From the NCBI GenBank assembly GCA_963708205.1, contig OY970196.1, forward strand, positions 1,426,001 through 1,490,000: DNA of 64,000 nucleotides, given 5' to 3'. The notes under the pieces are model-generated. The model was not told the DNA's origin and made no database searches. It worked only from the letters and a program-made list of their open reading frames with translations. A program made the translations under genes and the position numbers. Origin of the DNA: CAVYTF01 sp963708205 (GTDB lineage Bacteria > Bacteroidota > Bacteroidia > Chitinophagales > Chitinophagaceae). Below, one piece after another: positions 1 to 8,300 of the stretch (within the stretch, counting starts at the first letter, position 1; every line of letters starts with the position of its first letter).

Positions 1-85
1 ATAGGGTTTCAAAAAATCAATTTTATATCTCTTTAAATTCCATTTTCTTTGTACTATATTTTGCTGATCTTCAAAAAATTAACAC

Positions 86-1321
86 ATGAAAAAAAACCTA
101 CTCTTATCATTTATTGCAATAATTTTTTTAGCCACAACGAACAATGTAAAGGCACAACTTTTATATACGAATACTATAAGTCATGAAGGCATTGTTCCAG
201 GGCATGTGTTTACTGCTGCGCCTTATGTACCTTCGGAAGTTTTATTTGATGACATAGAAATTCCTGATTCGGGATCCGGTGATTCAATTACTGTTACTCA
301 GGTAAAAATGACTATTTATATACCTGCTTCTGCAAAATTTTCTTCCTATACTTTATTTTATACGACATTAGATGAAACAGGTAGCGGACCAAATACAGAT
401 ACCAGTTATTTTAAACTTCCTGCTCATAATCTTAATACAGTGCAGGTAGCGGCTAACACTTCAAATGCACCTATCATTCAAGACATAGTATTTGGAGATT
501 CTATCAACACACTTTTTAAAATAAAAGTTCCAACTATGGAAATTGTAGCTGGAGAAAAAACATTTTTTCTTGGCTTAAGATATAGCAATGCAGATTCAAC
601 AGGATGGTTTATATGCGATCCCATTCAATCTCCTAACATTTCAGTTAAAGACACTGGAGGATTATGGATATATAATCCTGAAGGAACAAATAAAAGAATA
701 GAGCTTGCATTGCATGATACTTTAGGCAACACATTGCCTAATACAATGGCAATACAGGTTTACGGATATTATAGTGGTGCACTTCCTGTAACATTTTTAA
801 ACTTTGATGGTGTTATTCGTAATAACCAAACGTTGCTTACCTGGAGTACTGCAAGCGAAAGAAATAATAAAGGTTTTGATGTGGAAAAAAGTGCAGATGG
901 ACAAACATTTTCTTCCATCGGTTTTGTTGCAGGTAATGGCACTTCCTCCAACGTAAATAATTATACTTTTTCTGATGATAAGCTTGTAAGCGGAAATAAT
1001 TATTACAGGTTAAAACAAATCGATCTTGATGGAAACTTTCATTATTCTTCTACCATAAAACTTGAATTCAGCAAATTTGACTGGACGATTCTTGGCAACG
1101 GCACAGGTAACAAATGGCTGCAATTACAATTAGACAAACAATCAAATGTTTCTGTGCAAATAGTTTCTTTGAATGGTAAAGTAATGCAGACAATTAAAAA
1201 AGGAAGTCTTGGTGTTGGCACTTACAGCATTCCGCTTGATCTCAGCAATGCAGCTTCAGGAATGTATGTAGTGAGATTGATGGTAAATAATGAAAATTTT
1301 ACTAAAAATATTATCAAGTAA
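86..1321 (+). CDS. T9SS type A sorting domain protein, secreted
   Basis: A 411-residue secreted protein. Residues 1-23 look like a Sec signal peptide ending near VKAQ. The first half (about 25-225) is a beta-rich region I do not recognise. From about 232 there is a module starting LPVTFLNF and running to YYRLKQID, which is common just before sorting domains in Bacteroidota surface proteins. The last ~70 residues have the layout of the T9SS type A C-terminal sorting domain, including GTYSIPLDL, SGMYVVRL and a final KNIIK. I infer export through the outer membrane by T9SS. The biological role is unknown. It may be a paralogue of the next gene, which shares the same C-terminal half. Confidence 0.8.
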   Translation: MKKNLLLSFIAIIFLATTNNVKAQLLYTNTISHEGIVPGHVFTAAPYVPSEVLFDDIEIPDSGSGDSITVTQVKMTIYIPASAKFSSYTLFYTTLDETGSGPNTDTSYFKLPAHNLNTVQVAANTSNAPIIQDIVFGDSINTLFKIKVPTMEIVAGEKTFFLGLRYSNADSTGWFICDPIQSPNISVKDTGGLWIYNPEGTNKRIELALHDTLGNTLPNTMAIQVYGYYSGALPVTFLNFDGVIRNNQTLLTWSTASERNNKGFDVEKSADGQTFSSIGFVAGNGTSSNVNNYTFSDDKLVSGNNYYRLKQIDLDGNFHYSSTIKLEFSKFDWTILGNGTGNKWLQLQLDKQSNVSVQIVSLNGKVMQTIKKGSLGVGTYSIPLDLSNAASGMYVVRLMVNNENFTKNIIK

Positions 1322-1342
1322 TAGAAGTTCATTAATTTAAAA

Positions 1343-1373
1343 AATCCTGCAATTAAATGCAAGGATTTTTTTT
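1343..1373 (+). terminator. Rho-independent terminator of first T9SS gene
   Basis: The arms AATCCTGCA (1343-1351) and TGCAAGGATT (1358-1367) pair with one bulge and are followed by a run of T. It lies 22 bases after the stop codon. Confidence 0.75.
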
Positions 1374-1462
1374 GCTAAAATATTTCCTCTTAAAAAGTTA
1401 GTTCTAATTTATTAATATTTTATCTTACGCTAAATTTAATTCTTAACTAAAAAAACAAAACC

Positions 1463-2731
1463 ATGAGAAAACATTTACTTCTGCTTTTCGTTCCCTTTAT
1501 TTTTATTTCCGCAGCTTCAGAAGGACAAGTACTAAAGGCAGCATCAAATGCAATAATATTAAAAACCATCTTTAAAGGAGTTGTAAATAGAGATGGCAGC
1601 ACATGCGATACATCTAATACAGATGCAACGGGTTTGACTATTTATACATTTAATGGAAATCATGGTTTTGTTTCAGGAACTAATACATATTATAGTAAAA
1701 TTGCTGCAAGTTATAATTTATCGGCAAGTAGTGATACTTATATAAATGGAATGCTTTTTTATTTTGCTTATGCGAACAGCAATAATACTGCAAATCTTAA
1801 CCGAACAATTTCTTTAGATGTTTACAGTAACGCCGGCGGCGCACCCGGTACCTTATTATATTCAACTACACGAACAATCGCGGATTTAAAAACAGATGTC
1901 GATAATAATAACTTAACTAGTATTAGTATTTCACCCGGCGTATTATTACCTACAAATAAAAAGTTTTTTATCACATTAGATTTTAGCAACCTTTCATGGT
2001 CTACTGCAAGCGGTGGAGATTCTATTGCGGTTGTTACGGACTCTGTATATACACAGGGACAAGGTTATGGGTATTATAATGGAGCTTGGGTTACTTATAC
2101 CAATCTTATAGGAGCTAATTTAGGATTATATATTTTCCCCATTACCAGTGGCTCACCTTCATGCAGTTCATTACCGCTGCAATTACTTTCTTTTGGTGTA
2201 CAAAAACAAAATGAGAATGCTTTACTCAATTGGACAGTTATCAATGAAGAAAATATGAAGCAATATGAGGTTCAAAGAGCAGTTGGTAATTTTTCATTTA
2301 CAACTATACAAACTGTGAATGCAATAAATTCTCTCTCATCACATTCATATAATGTCAGTGATGTAAATGCACTTACTGCTTTAAAAGGAAATATTTATTA
2401 CAGATTGAAACAGGTTAACATGGATGGCTCTTTTACTTATTCACGAATAGTTTCAATCAATACAAATGACAATGGAATAAAAGTAAACTTTTCTCCAAAC
2501 CCTTTCACGAGTTCGCTTGCGATGCAAATCAATCTTCAAAATGCAGCAAATGCAAATGTGAGAGTGTATGATATGCAGGGAAGATTTACTGGTTTTCAAA
2601 AACAAATACTACTTAATACAGGAAGCCAATCTGTTGAAATACCAGGAATGGCAAATCTTAAAGCCGGTACTTATTTAATTGATATAATGCTTGGGACAGA
2701 ACATCTGCATTATACAGTTGTAAAACAATAG
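1463..2731 (+). CDS. T9SS type A sorting domain protein, secreted
   Basis: A 422-residue protein with a signal peptide (about residues 1-21, ending EGQ). The N-terminal ~230 residues contain many Ser/Thr/Asn and read as a beta-sandwich without a family I recognise. A module from LPLQLLSF through LLNW to YYRLKQVN matches the one in the preceding gene. The C-terminus has the T9SS type A sorting layout (VRVYDMQG, LKAGTYLIDI, final VVKQ). It probably encodes a surface or released protein of unknown function. It has its own terminator and is likely a separate transcription unit from its neighbour. Confidence 0.8.
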   Translation: MRKHLLLLFVPFIFISAASEGQVLKAASNAIILKTIFKGVVNRDGSTCDTSNTDATGLTIYTFNGNHGFVSGTNTYYSKIAASYNLSASSDTYINGMLFYFAYANSNNTANLNRTISLDVYSNAGGAPGTLLYSTTRTIADLKTDVDNNNLTSISISPGVLLPTNKKFFITLDFSNLSWSTASGGDSIAVVTDSVYTQGQGYGYYNGAWVTYTNLIGANLGLYIFPITSGSPSCSSLPLQLLSFGVQKQNENALLNWTVINEENMKQYEVQRAVGNFSFTTIQTVNAINSLSSHSYNVSDVNALTALKGNIYYRLKQVNMDGSFTYSRIVSINTNDNGIKVNFSPNPFTSSLAMQINLQNAANANVRVYDMQGRFTGFQKQILLNTGSQSVEIPGMANLKAGTYLIDIMLGTEHLHYTVVKQ

Positions 2732-2757
2732 TTTTTTTAAATATAACTTTAAATAAA

Positions 2758-2788
2758 AATCCTGCAATCATTTGCGGGATTTTTTTTA
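2758..2788 (+). terminator. Rho-independent terminator of second T9SS gene
   Basis: The arms AATCCTGCAA (2758-2767) and TTGCGGGATT (2772-2781) pair with one G-T wobble around a 4-base loop, then an eight-T run follows. The stem sequence is nearly the same as that of the terminator at 1343. Confidence 0.85.
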
Positions 2789-2840
2789 TCTACTCTGGCG
2801 CAGCATTTGTATTATTTCGGGTGCAACCAAAAAAATTAAG

Positions 2841-3956
2841 ATGCACAAAAAATATCCTTTTTATATAAAAAGCACAGTCATCCTTTTTGGACTTACATTG
2901 TTGGTTTATGCAATGCTTAATTTGCGCGAAATTCTTGTTCCGCTTGCCTTTGCGCTTTTAATTGCCATGCTGCTTAATCCGTTGGTTACACGTTTTCAAA
3001 GATGGAAATTGAACAAAGTATTTGCAATAATTGCAGCAATGCTTACTGCATTTATTGGTTTTTGCGCATTAGGTTATTTTCTTTCTTCTCAAATTATGCG
3101 TTTTTCGAAAGACCTTCCGATCATAGAAAAAAAACTTACTATTTTATTTCAGCAGTTTCAGGTTTGGGCTGTAATTCATTTAAAAATACCCATGGACAAA
3201 CAGAACACCATGCTTGAAAATGCTAAAGAAAATTTACAACCAATTTTGGAAAAAGCAGCAGGCACTATGTTAGGCACAATTACCGTTTCACTGCTGCTTC
3301 CTGTTTATACATTTTTATTTCTTTATTATAAAACGCTTACACTTAATTTTTTGTATGAAGTATTTGCAGAAGAAAATTTGAAAGAAGTTAATACAGTTGT
3401 TCATCAATCAAAATCTGCTATTCAAAATTATATGGTTGGTTTATTAATAGAAGGCTGTATTGTCGCGGCTCTTAATAGTATTGCATTGTTTATGTTTGGA
3501 GTAAAGTATTCAATATTGTTAGGTGTTATCGGCGCTATACTTAATGTATTGCCTTACATCGGTGGTATTATTGCAGTGCTTTTGCCTGTGCTTGTTGCTA
3601 CCATTACTAAAGATGGCTTTAATACACAAATAGCCGTCGTTATTGCTTATATTATCATTCAGTTTATAGACAATCATTTTCTTATACCTTGGGTTGTTTC
3701 TTCGCGCGTGCGGATTAATGCATTGATATCAATTGTTATCGTGTTGCTTGGTGGCGCGTTGTGGGGGTTAGCAGGTATGTTTTTAGCCATCCCATTTACA
3801 GGAGTTTTAAAAATAATTTTTGACAGGATGCCTGAATTAAAACCCTGGGGTAAATTATTGGGAGATGAAATTCCATATCAGCATAAAGGAGAAATTTGGA
3901 AAAGAAGAGCCAAAAGAATTATACAAAGAGAAAATACAAAACAGAAACTGGCATGA
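2841..3956 (+). CDS. AI-2E family transporter (PF01594-type permease)
   Basis: A 371-residue integral membrane protein of the AI-2E/PerM family. An N-terminal pair of hydrophobic helices (LFGLTLLVYAML, LVPLAFALLIAMLL) is followed by further helices and the family's C-terminal membrane block, including GVIGAILNVLPYIGG and the segment with FIDNHFLIPWVVSSRV. Members have been linked to export of small molecules or to Na+/H+ exchange, and the substrate cannot be read from sequence. The reading frame stays open upstream to a TTG at 2772, but that codon lies inside the preceding terminator stem, so I place the start at the ATG at 2841. Confidence 0.85.
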   Translation: MHKKYPFYIKSTVILFGLTLLVYAMLNLREILVPLAFALLIAMLLNPLVTRFQRWKLNKVFAIIAAMLTAFIGFCALGYFLSSQIMRFSKDLPIIEKKLTILFQQFQVWAVIHLKIPMDKQNTMLENAKENLQPILEKAAGTMLGTITVSLLLPVYTFLFLYYKTLTLNFLYEVFAEENLKEVNTVVHQSKSAIQNYMVGLLIEGCIVAALNSIALFMFGVKYSILLGVIGAILNVLPYIGGIIAVLLPVLVATITKDGFNTQIAVVIAYIIIQFIDNHFLIPWVVSSRVRINALISIVIVLLGGALWGLAGMFLAIPFTGVLKIIFDRMPELKPWGKLLGDEIPYQHKGEIWKRRAKRIIQRENTKQKLA

Positions 3957-3995
3957 TAATCAATATATAGTATTTAACCTTAAAAATTATTATTT

Positions 3996-4205
3996 ATGGC
4001 ACAAATAAAAAGGAACAACCTGTCTGATAACAATGATAAAGAAATAGACAAAGGCGCTAAAGGCGGACCTTCAGTTGGATTAGGAAATCCTGACGGTAAT
4101 CATGATATTTCTCATCCTTATAATAATGATTTGCAAACAAAAATTGCAGCAAAAGGAAATAAAAAGAATAACAGCAAAAGCGATAAAAATTCCTCTAAAA
4201 AATAA
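3996..4205 (+). CDS. Small hydrophilic, probably disordered protein
   Basis: 69 residues, rich in Lys, Asn, Asp and Gly, with no hydrophobic core and no signal peptide. The C-terminal third is a Lys/Ser/Asn tail (KNNSKSDKNSSKK). I recognise no family. It begins 39 bases after the permease gene and is followed after 20 bases by another small gene on the same strand, so the group may be co-transcribed. Composition suggests an intrinsically disordered cytoplasmic protein. That it is translated is supported only by a clean ATG and by its spacing between neighbours. Confidence 0.5.
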   Translation: MAQIKRNNLSDNNDKEIDKGAKGGPSVGLGNPDGNHDISHPYNNDLQTKIAAKGNKKNNSKSDKNSSKK

Positions 4206-4225
4206 CCAAACTAAATTATACCGCT

Positions 4226-4573
4226 ATGGAAAAGTTTGATGAAATGACAACACTGTCGCAAGTGCTTGAAAAGTTAAGATTAAAAAAAAAGGATAATGAA
4301 TTCAGATGGGAGAATAATGGCTTCACTGCAGGCAAAGGAAAAATATACCAGCCTGAAGATTTAAAGATCATAAAAACATTTCGCTTCGAAGGCGATTCAA
4401 ATCCATCTGATTCTTCTATACTTTATATTATTGAAGCCTCTGATGGATTATTTGGCTATAGCATTGATGCATACGGCGTTTACAGCAATCACGAAGATGA
4501 AGAAGGTTATGATAATTTTATTCGTAAAATAAAAATTGAAAATCACGAAGAGCAGCTTGAGTTCGAATTATAA
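4226..4573 (+). CDS. Small conserved protein, often misnamed PRPP synthetase-like
   Basis: 115 residues, acidic and soluble. The arrangement TFRFEGDSNPSD, SSILYIIEASDG and DAYGVYSN, followed by a C-terminal helix, resembles a ~100-residue Bacteroidota family that databases often label phosphoribosylpyrophosphate synthetase. It has none of the PRPP-binding or ATP-binding motifs of the real enzyme, so that name should not be taken as function. It sits between two small disordered proteins in a run of same-strand genes. Function unknown. Confidence 0.6.
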   Translation: MEKFDEMTTLSQVLEKLRLKKKDNEFRWENNGFTAGKGKIYQPEDLKIIKTFRFEGDSNPSDSSILYIIEASDGLFGYSIDAYGVYSNHEDEEGYDNFIRKIKIENHEEQLEFEL

Positions 4574-4601
4574 AATCAAAATCATAACTTATTTCCCTAA
4601 C

Positions 4602-4796
4602 ATGCAATCAAATCAAGATAAAATAAACTTTCCTTCTTCACAGAAAAAAACAATAAATAAAAAGGGGAATAAAAATCCACAAAATCAGGAAATATCTGAT
4701 GGTTCAGCTTCTGCATTTGATGCTACTGAAAATGTGCAGGCAGATAACAAAACAGATGAAGATAACAATGACCTCGCGTTTAGAAATGGTAAATAA
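4602..4796 (+). CDS. Small hydrophilic, probably disordered protein
   Basis: 64 residues if started at the ATG at 4602, dominated by Asn, Lys, Gln, Asp and Ser, with no predicted hydrophobic segment. The frame stays open upstream to 4536, inside the previous gene. The downstream ATG avoids that overlap and leaves a 28-base gap, so I prefer it. It resembles the 69-residue protein at 3996 in composition but shows no clear alignment. Function unknown, and coding status is only moderately certain. Confidence 0.45.
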   Translation: MQSNQDKINFPSSQKKTINKKGNKNPQNQEISDGSASAFDATENVQADNKTDEDNNDLAFRNGK

Positions 4797-4813
4797 TAAT
4801 TCTTAAAAAGTCG

Positions 4814-5296
4814 ATGACAACCAAAAAAACTACTTCTTATTTTTTCTTATACATTATATTATGCACTATTGCTTACTGTGCTCCGGTAATGTATTTATTA
4901 AATAAATCATTGTATACAAATTTGTGGTTGCTCTATTTAGGCAATGGTTTGTTCTTTGTTTTAATGCTTATTTCAGCTATTTTATCAAACCGTAATGCCG
5001 ATAATACTGCAAGCCTAACAACATTGGTAGTGAATGGCATAAAAATTTGCATAGCAAGCATTGTAATAATTTGTATTGTATTACTTATTTTAATTCTCGC
5101 TCATCCGCAAGAAGCTACTAAAGACGCACCTTTGATAAATGTAAGAAATGATACAAATGGTTTAAGATTTGCTTTATTTATCAATGCTATATTAGTTAAT
5201 TTTTTGGTGGGCTCCTTTGGTGCTTTTGTAGGAGCTGTAACAGCAAAACAAAATCAAAAAACAGAAAAAGGAAAACAAGTTGGCAAAATGAGCTGA
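4814..5296 (+). CDS. Four-helix membrane protein, unknown
   Basis: 160 residues with four hydrophobic segments: about 9-29 (FFLYIILCTIAYCAPVMYLL), 36-57, 74-97 (ICIASIVIICIVLLILIL) and 118-143 (LFINAILVNFLVGSFGAFVG). The C-terminal tail is short, basic and cytoplasmic. The layout is similar to the DUF4199-type proteins of Bacteroidota, but I cannot assign it firmly. It closes the small-gene run and ends 32 bases before tamB. Confidence 0.6.
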   Translation: MTTKKTTSYFFLYIILCTIAYCAPVMYLLNKSLYTNLWLLYLGNGLFFVLMLISAILSNRNADNTASLTTLVVNGIKICIASIVIICIVLLILILAHPQEATKDAPLINVRNDTNGLRFALFINAILVNFLVGSFGAFVGAVTAKQNQKTEKGKQVGKMS

Positions 5297-5328
5297 CCAT
5301 TTTGTTGGCATAAATTCTGCTTTTTTCT

Positions 5329-8300
5329 TTGAAATTCAATTTACGAAAAACATTGAACAAGACACTACGCAGAATTCTAAAAATACTTGCATGGATTGTC
5401 GCTTGTATTTTTTTTATCATTATTCTGGTTTTGATTTTAATTCAAATACCGGCAGTACAAAATTTTGCGAAAGATAAAGCCGTTGCTTACCTTCAAAATA
5501 AAATAAAAACAAAGGTTGAAATTGGTGATCTGTCGGTTTCTTTTCCAAAAGAAATTGTTTTAAAAAATGTATTTCTTGAAGATCAGAAACACGATACACT
5601 TTTGTACACGCAAGAGTTGCGTGTGAACATCGCAATGTTCGGTTTATTACATCATGAAGTGGATGTAAGTTATGCTGAGCTTGCCGGTGTAAATGCAAAC
5701 GTATATCGCATTCATCCGGATACTTCATTCAATTATCAATACATTGTAAATGCCTTTGCATCGCCTGACACCACGAAAACTACCGACACTTCAGGAGGCA
5801 TGAAATTTAATTTGGGAGAAATTGTTTTCAAAAATATTCGAACAACTTTTCATGATGATTATACAGGAAATGATGTGCATTTTTATTTAGGAAATTTTGA
5901 AACCAACATTAAAAATTTTGATCTAAAAAATTCTGCTTATCACATAAAAAATATTGATGTACAAAACATCAACGCAAGTATCAGGCAGTACAAACCATTT
6001 GTTTTAAATCCTGTTGATACCATTCAAAAAGTTCAGGCAACTTCTTCATCAAACAATACAAAGCTTCAACTTGATGAAGTAAGTTTTACCCAAATAAAGT
6101 TTGGTTATAACAATGAGGTTTCAGGAATAAATGCTGCAATAAATATTGGCAATTTTATCACTCATCCGCAAAACATCAACCTTCAAAATTTAAATATTGA
6201 TCTTAAAGATTTTCAGTTCAATAATTCATCAACTATTATTGCGATCAATCCTGTAACGCAACAGGCAAAACCAAAAGTGCCAATGCAAACTGATACTGCA
6301 ACCGGCACATGGCGTGTAAACTTGAACCGGATTGTCTTTGCAAATGATAATTTTTATTATGATGATAATACAAAGCCGCATCAAAAAGCAGGCATGGATT
6401 ATTCTCATTTGCACATACAAAATTTAATGTTTGATGCAAGCAATATGTTGTTAACACCAACAGCATACCAGGGAAAGATTTCACAAATTGCTTTTGCCGA
6501 ACAATCTGGTTTTCATCTTCAAAAATTCCAAACAGATTTTTTATATAATGACACAAGCGCCTCTTTGCAAAATCTTTTGCTGCAAACTGATAAAACAGTT
6601 TTGAAAAATAAGCTTGTATTAAAATATGCTTCAATAGCAAGCCTTTCAAAGCAACCGGGAAATTTATTTGTTGATGCAGATCTAAATCATTGTGTTTTAA
6701 ATGCCAAAGATATTTTAACCTTCGCTCCGCAGCTTGCAGCCAATTTAAGAGGCAATGAAAATGCTTCTTTACAATTAAATATGCAGCTTAAAGGTTTCGT
6801 AAAAAATCTATCCATTCCTATTTTTCAACTCAATGGTTTAAGCCATACTGCAATAAATTTATCAGGAAATATTTCCGGTTTGCCGGATGGTAAAAATGCT
6901 TATTACAATTTGAATATTGCACAGTTTCAAACTTCATCAAAAGATATACATCAGCTTGTTCCTGCAAAGTCAATTCCATCAAATGTTCGCATTCCGCAAT
7001 TGCTAAATGCCAAAGGATATTTTAAAGGAACAATGAATCAATTTGCAACGCAACTTCAACTCAATTCCACAAGCGGAAATGCATTTGTTAATGCAACGAT
7101 GCAGGGAAGAAATGCATATAATGCAAATATCAAACTTCAAAATCTTAATGTTGGATATTTAACCAAACAAGAGCAGAATGTAGGCAGGATAACACTTTCA
7201 GCCAATGCAAAAGGAAGTGGGTTTGATATAAAAACCGCAATCTCAAAGTTTAATGCAACTATACAATCTGCCGAATTAAAAGGATATACTTATAAAGATT
7301 TTGTCTTGAATGGAAATATAAATCATGGTGATGGGAATATTAAAGCTAAAATAAATGATGCAAATATTGCTTTCAATTTGGCAGCTTCGGCAAACATGCA
7401 ACAAAAATTTCCAACAAATTTAAAGATGCAATTAGTGGTTGACACTATCAATATGCATGCATTGAATTTGATAAAAGATACATTGAATTTTCATGGTCAA
7501 TTATTAGCAAATCTTGCACAAACAGATCCTGATAATTTACTTGGAAACATAATACTTGACAGCATTGCAATTGATAACGGCAGGCAACATTTGTCAACAG
7601 ATTCGATCGCTATTGTTGCAACAAAAAATGATACCGGGAGGATGATACATCTGTACTCAGAATTTTTAAAAGCAAATCTATCAGGAGAATACAAGCTCAC
7701 AGAAATGGGAACTGCATTGCAACAAACCATTAATAAATATTACACTGTTTCAAAAGAAAATCACGCAACAGTTGCCCCGCAGAATTGGAATATGAATGCA
7801 GTGTTTATTCCAACTCCTTTGATATTACAATTGGTGCCGACGATAAAAGGAAGTGATTCTCTTGTTATGAATGCTTCTTACAACAGCACCCAAAGTTTAT
7901 TCAATGCTTCATTAAAAGGAAAGAAAATTAGTTTCGGCACAAATCAGCTTGACAGTATAAATATAATTGCGAACAATGATAATAACAAGCTCAATGTTGA
8001 CGCGGGTTTCAATCATGCAAAAGCATCGGGCATTGAATTATTTAAAACAACACTCGCAACATCTATTGTTGATAATAAAGCAAATATTGATCTCGACTTA
8101 AAAGATTCAAAAAATAAAACCCAATACAATATTGCCGGTGATCTTGCACAAATTTCTAATGGATTAAAATTTAGTCTCGCGCAAGATTCTCTTGTTTTAT
8201 ATTACGATAAATGGACAGTTGCAGGAAACAATTTTATTCAATATGATTCTACCGGTATTCTTATAAATAATTTCAACATCAACAATGGCGGACAATCATT

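Noticed and set aside
4226..4573. Calling this protein a PRPP synthetase
   Set aside because: At 115 residues it is about a third of the enzyme's length and lacks its substrate-binding motifs; the name is a database habit.
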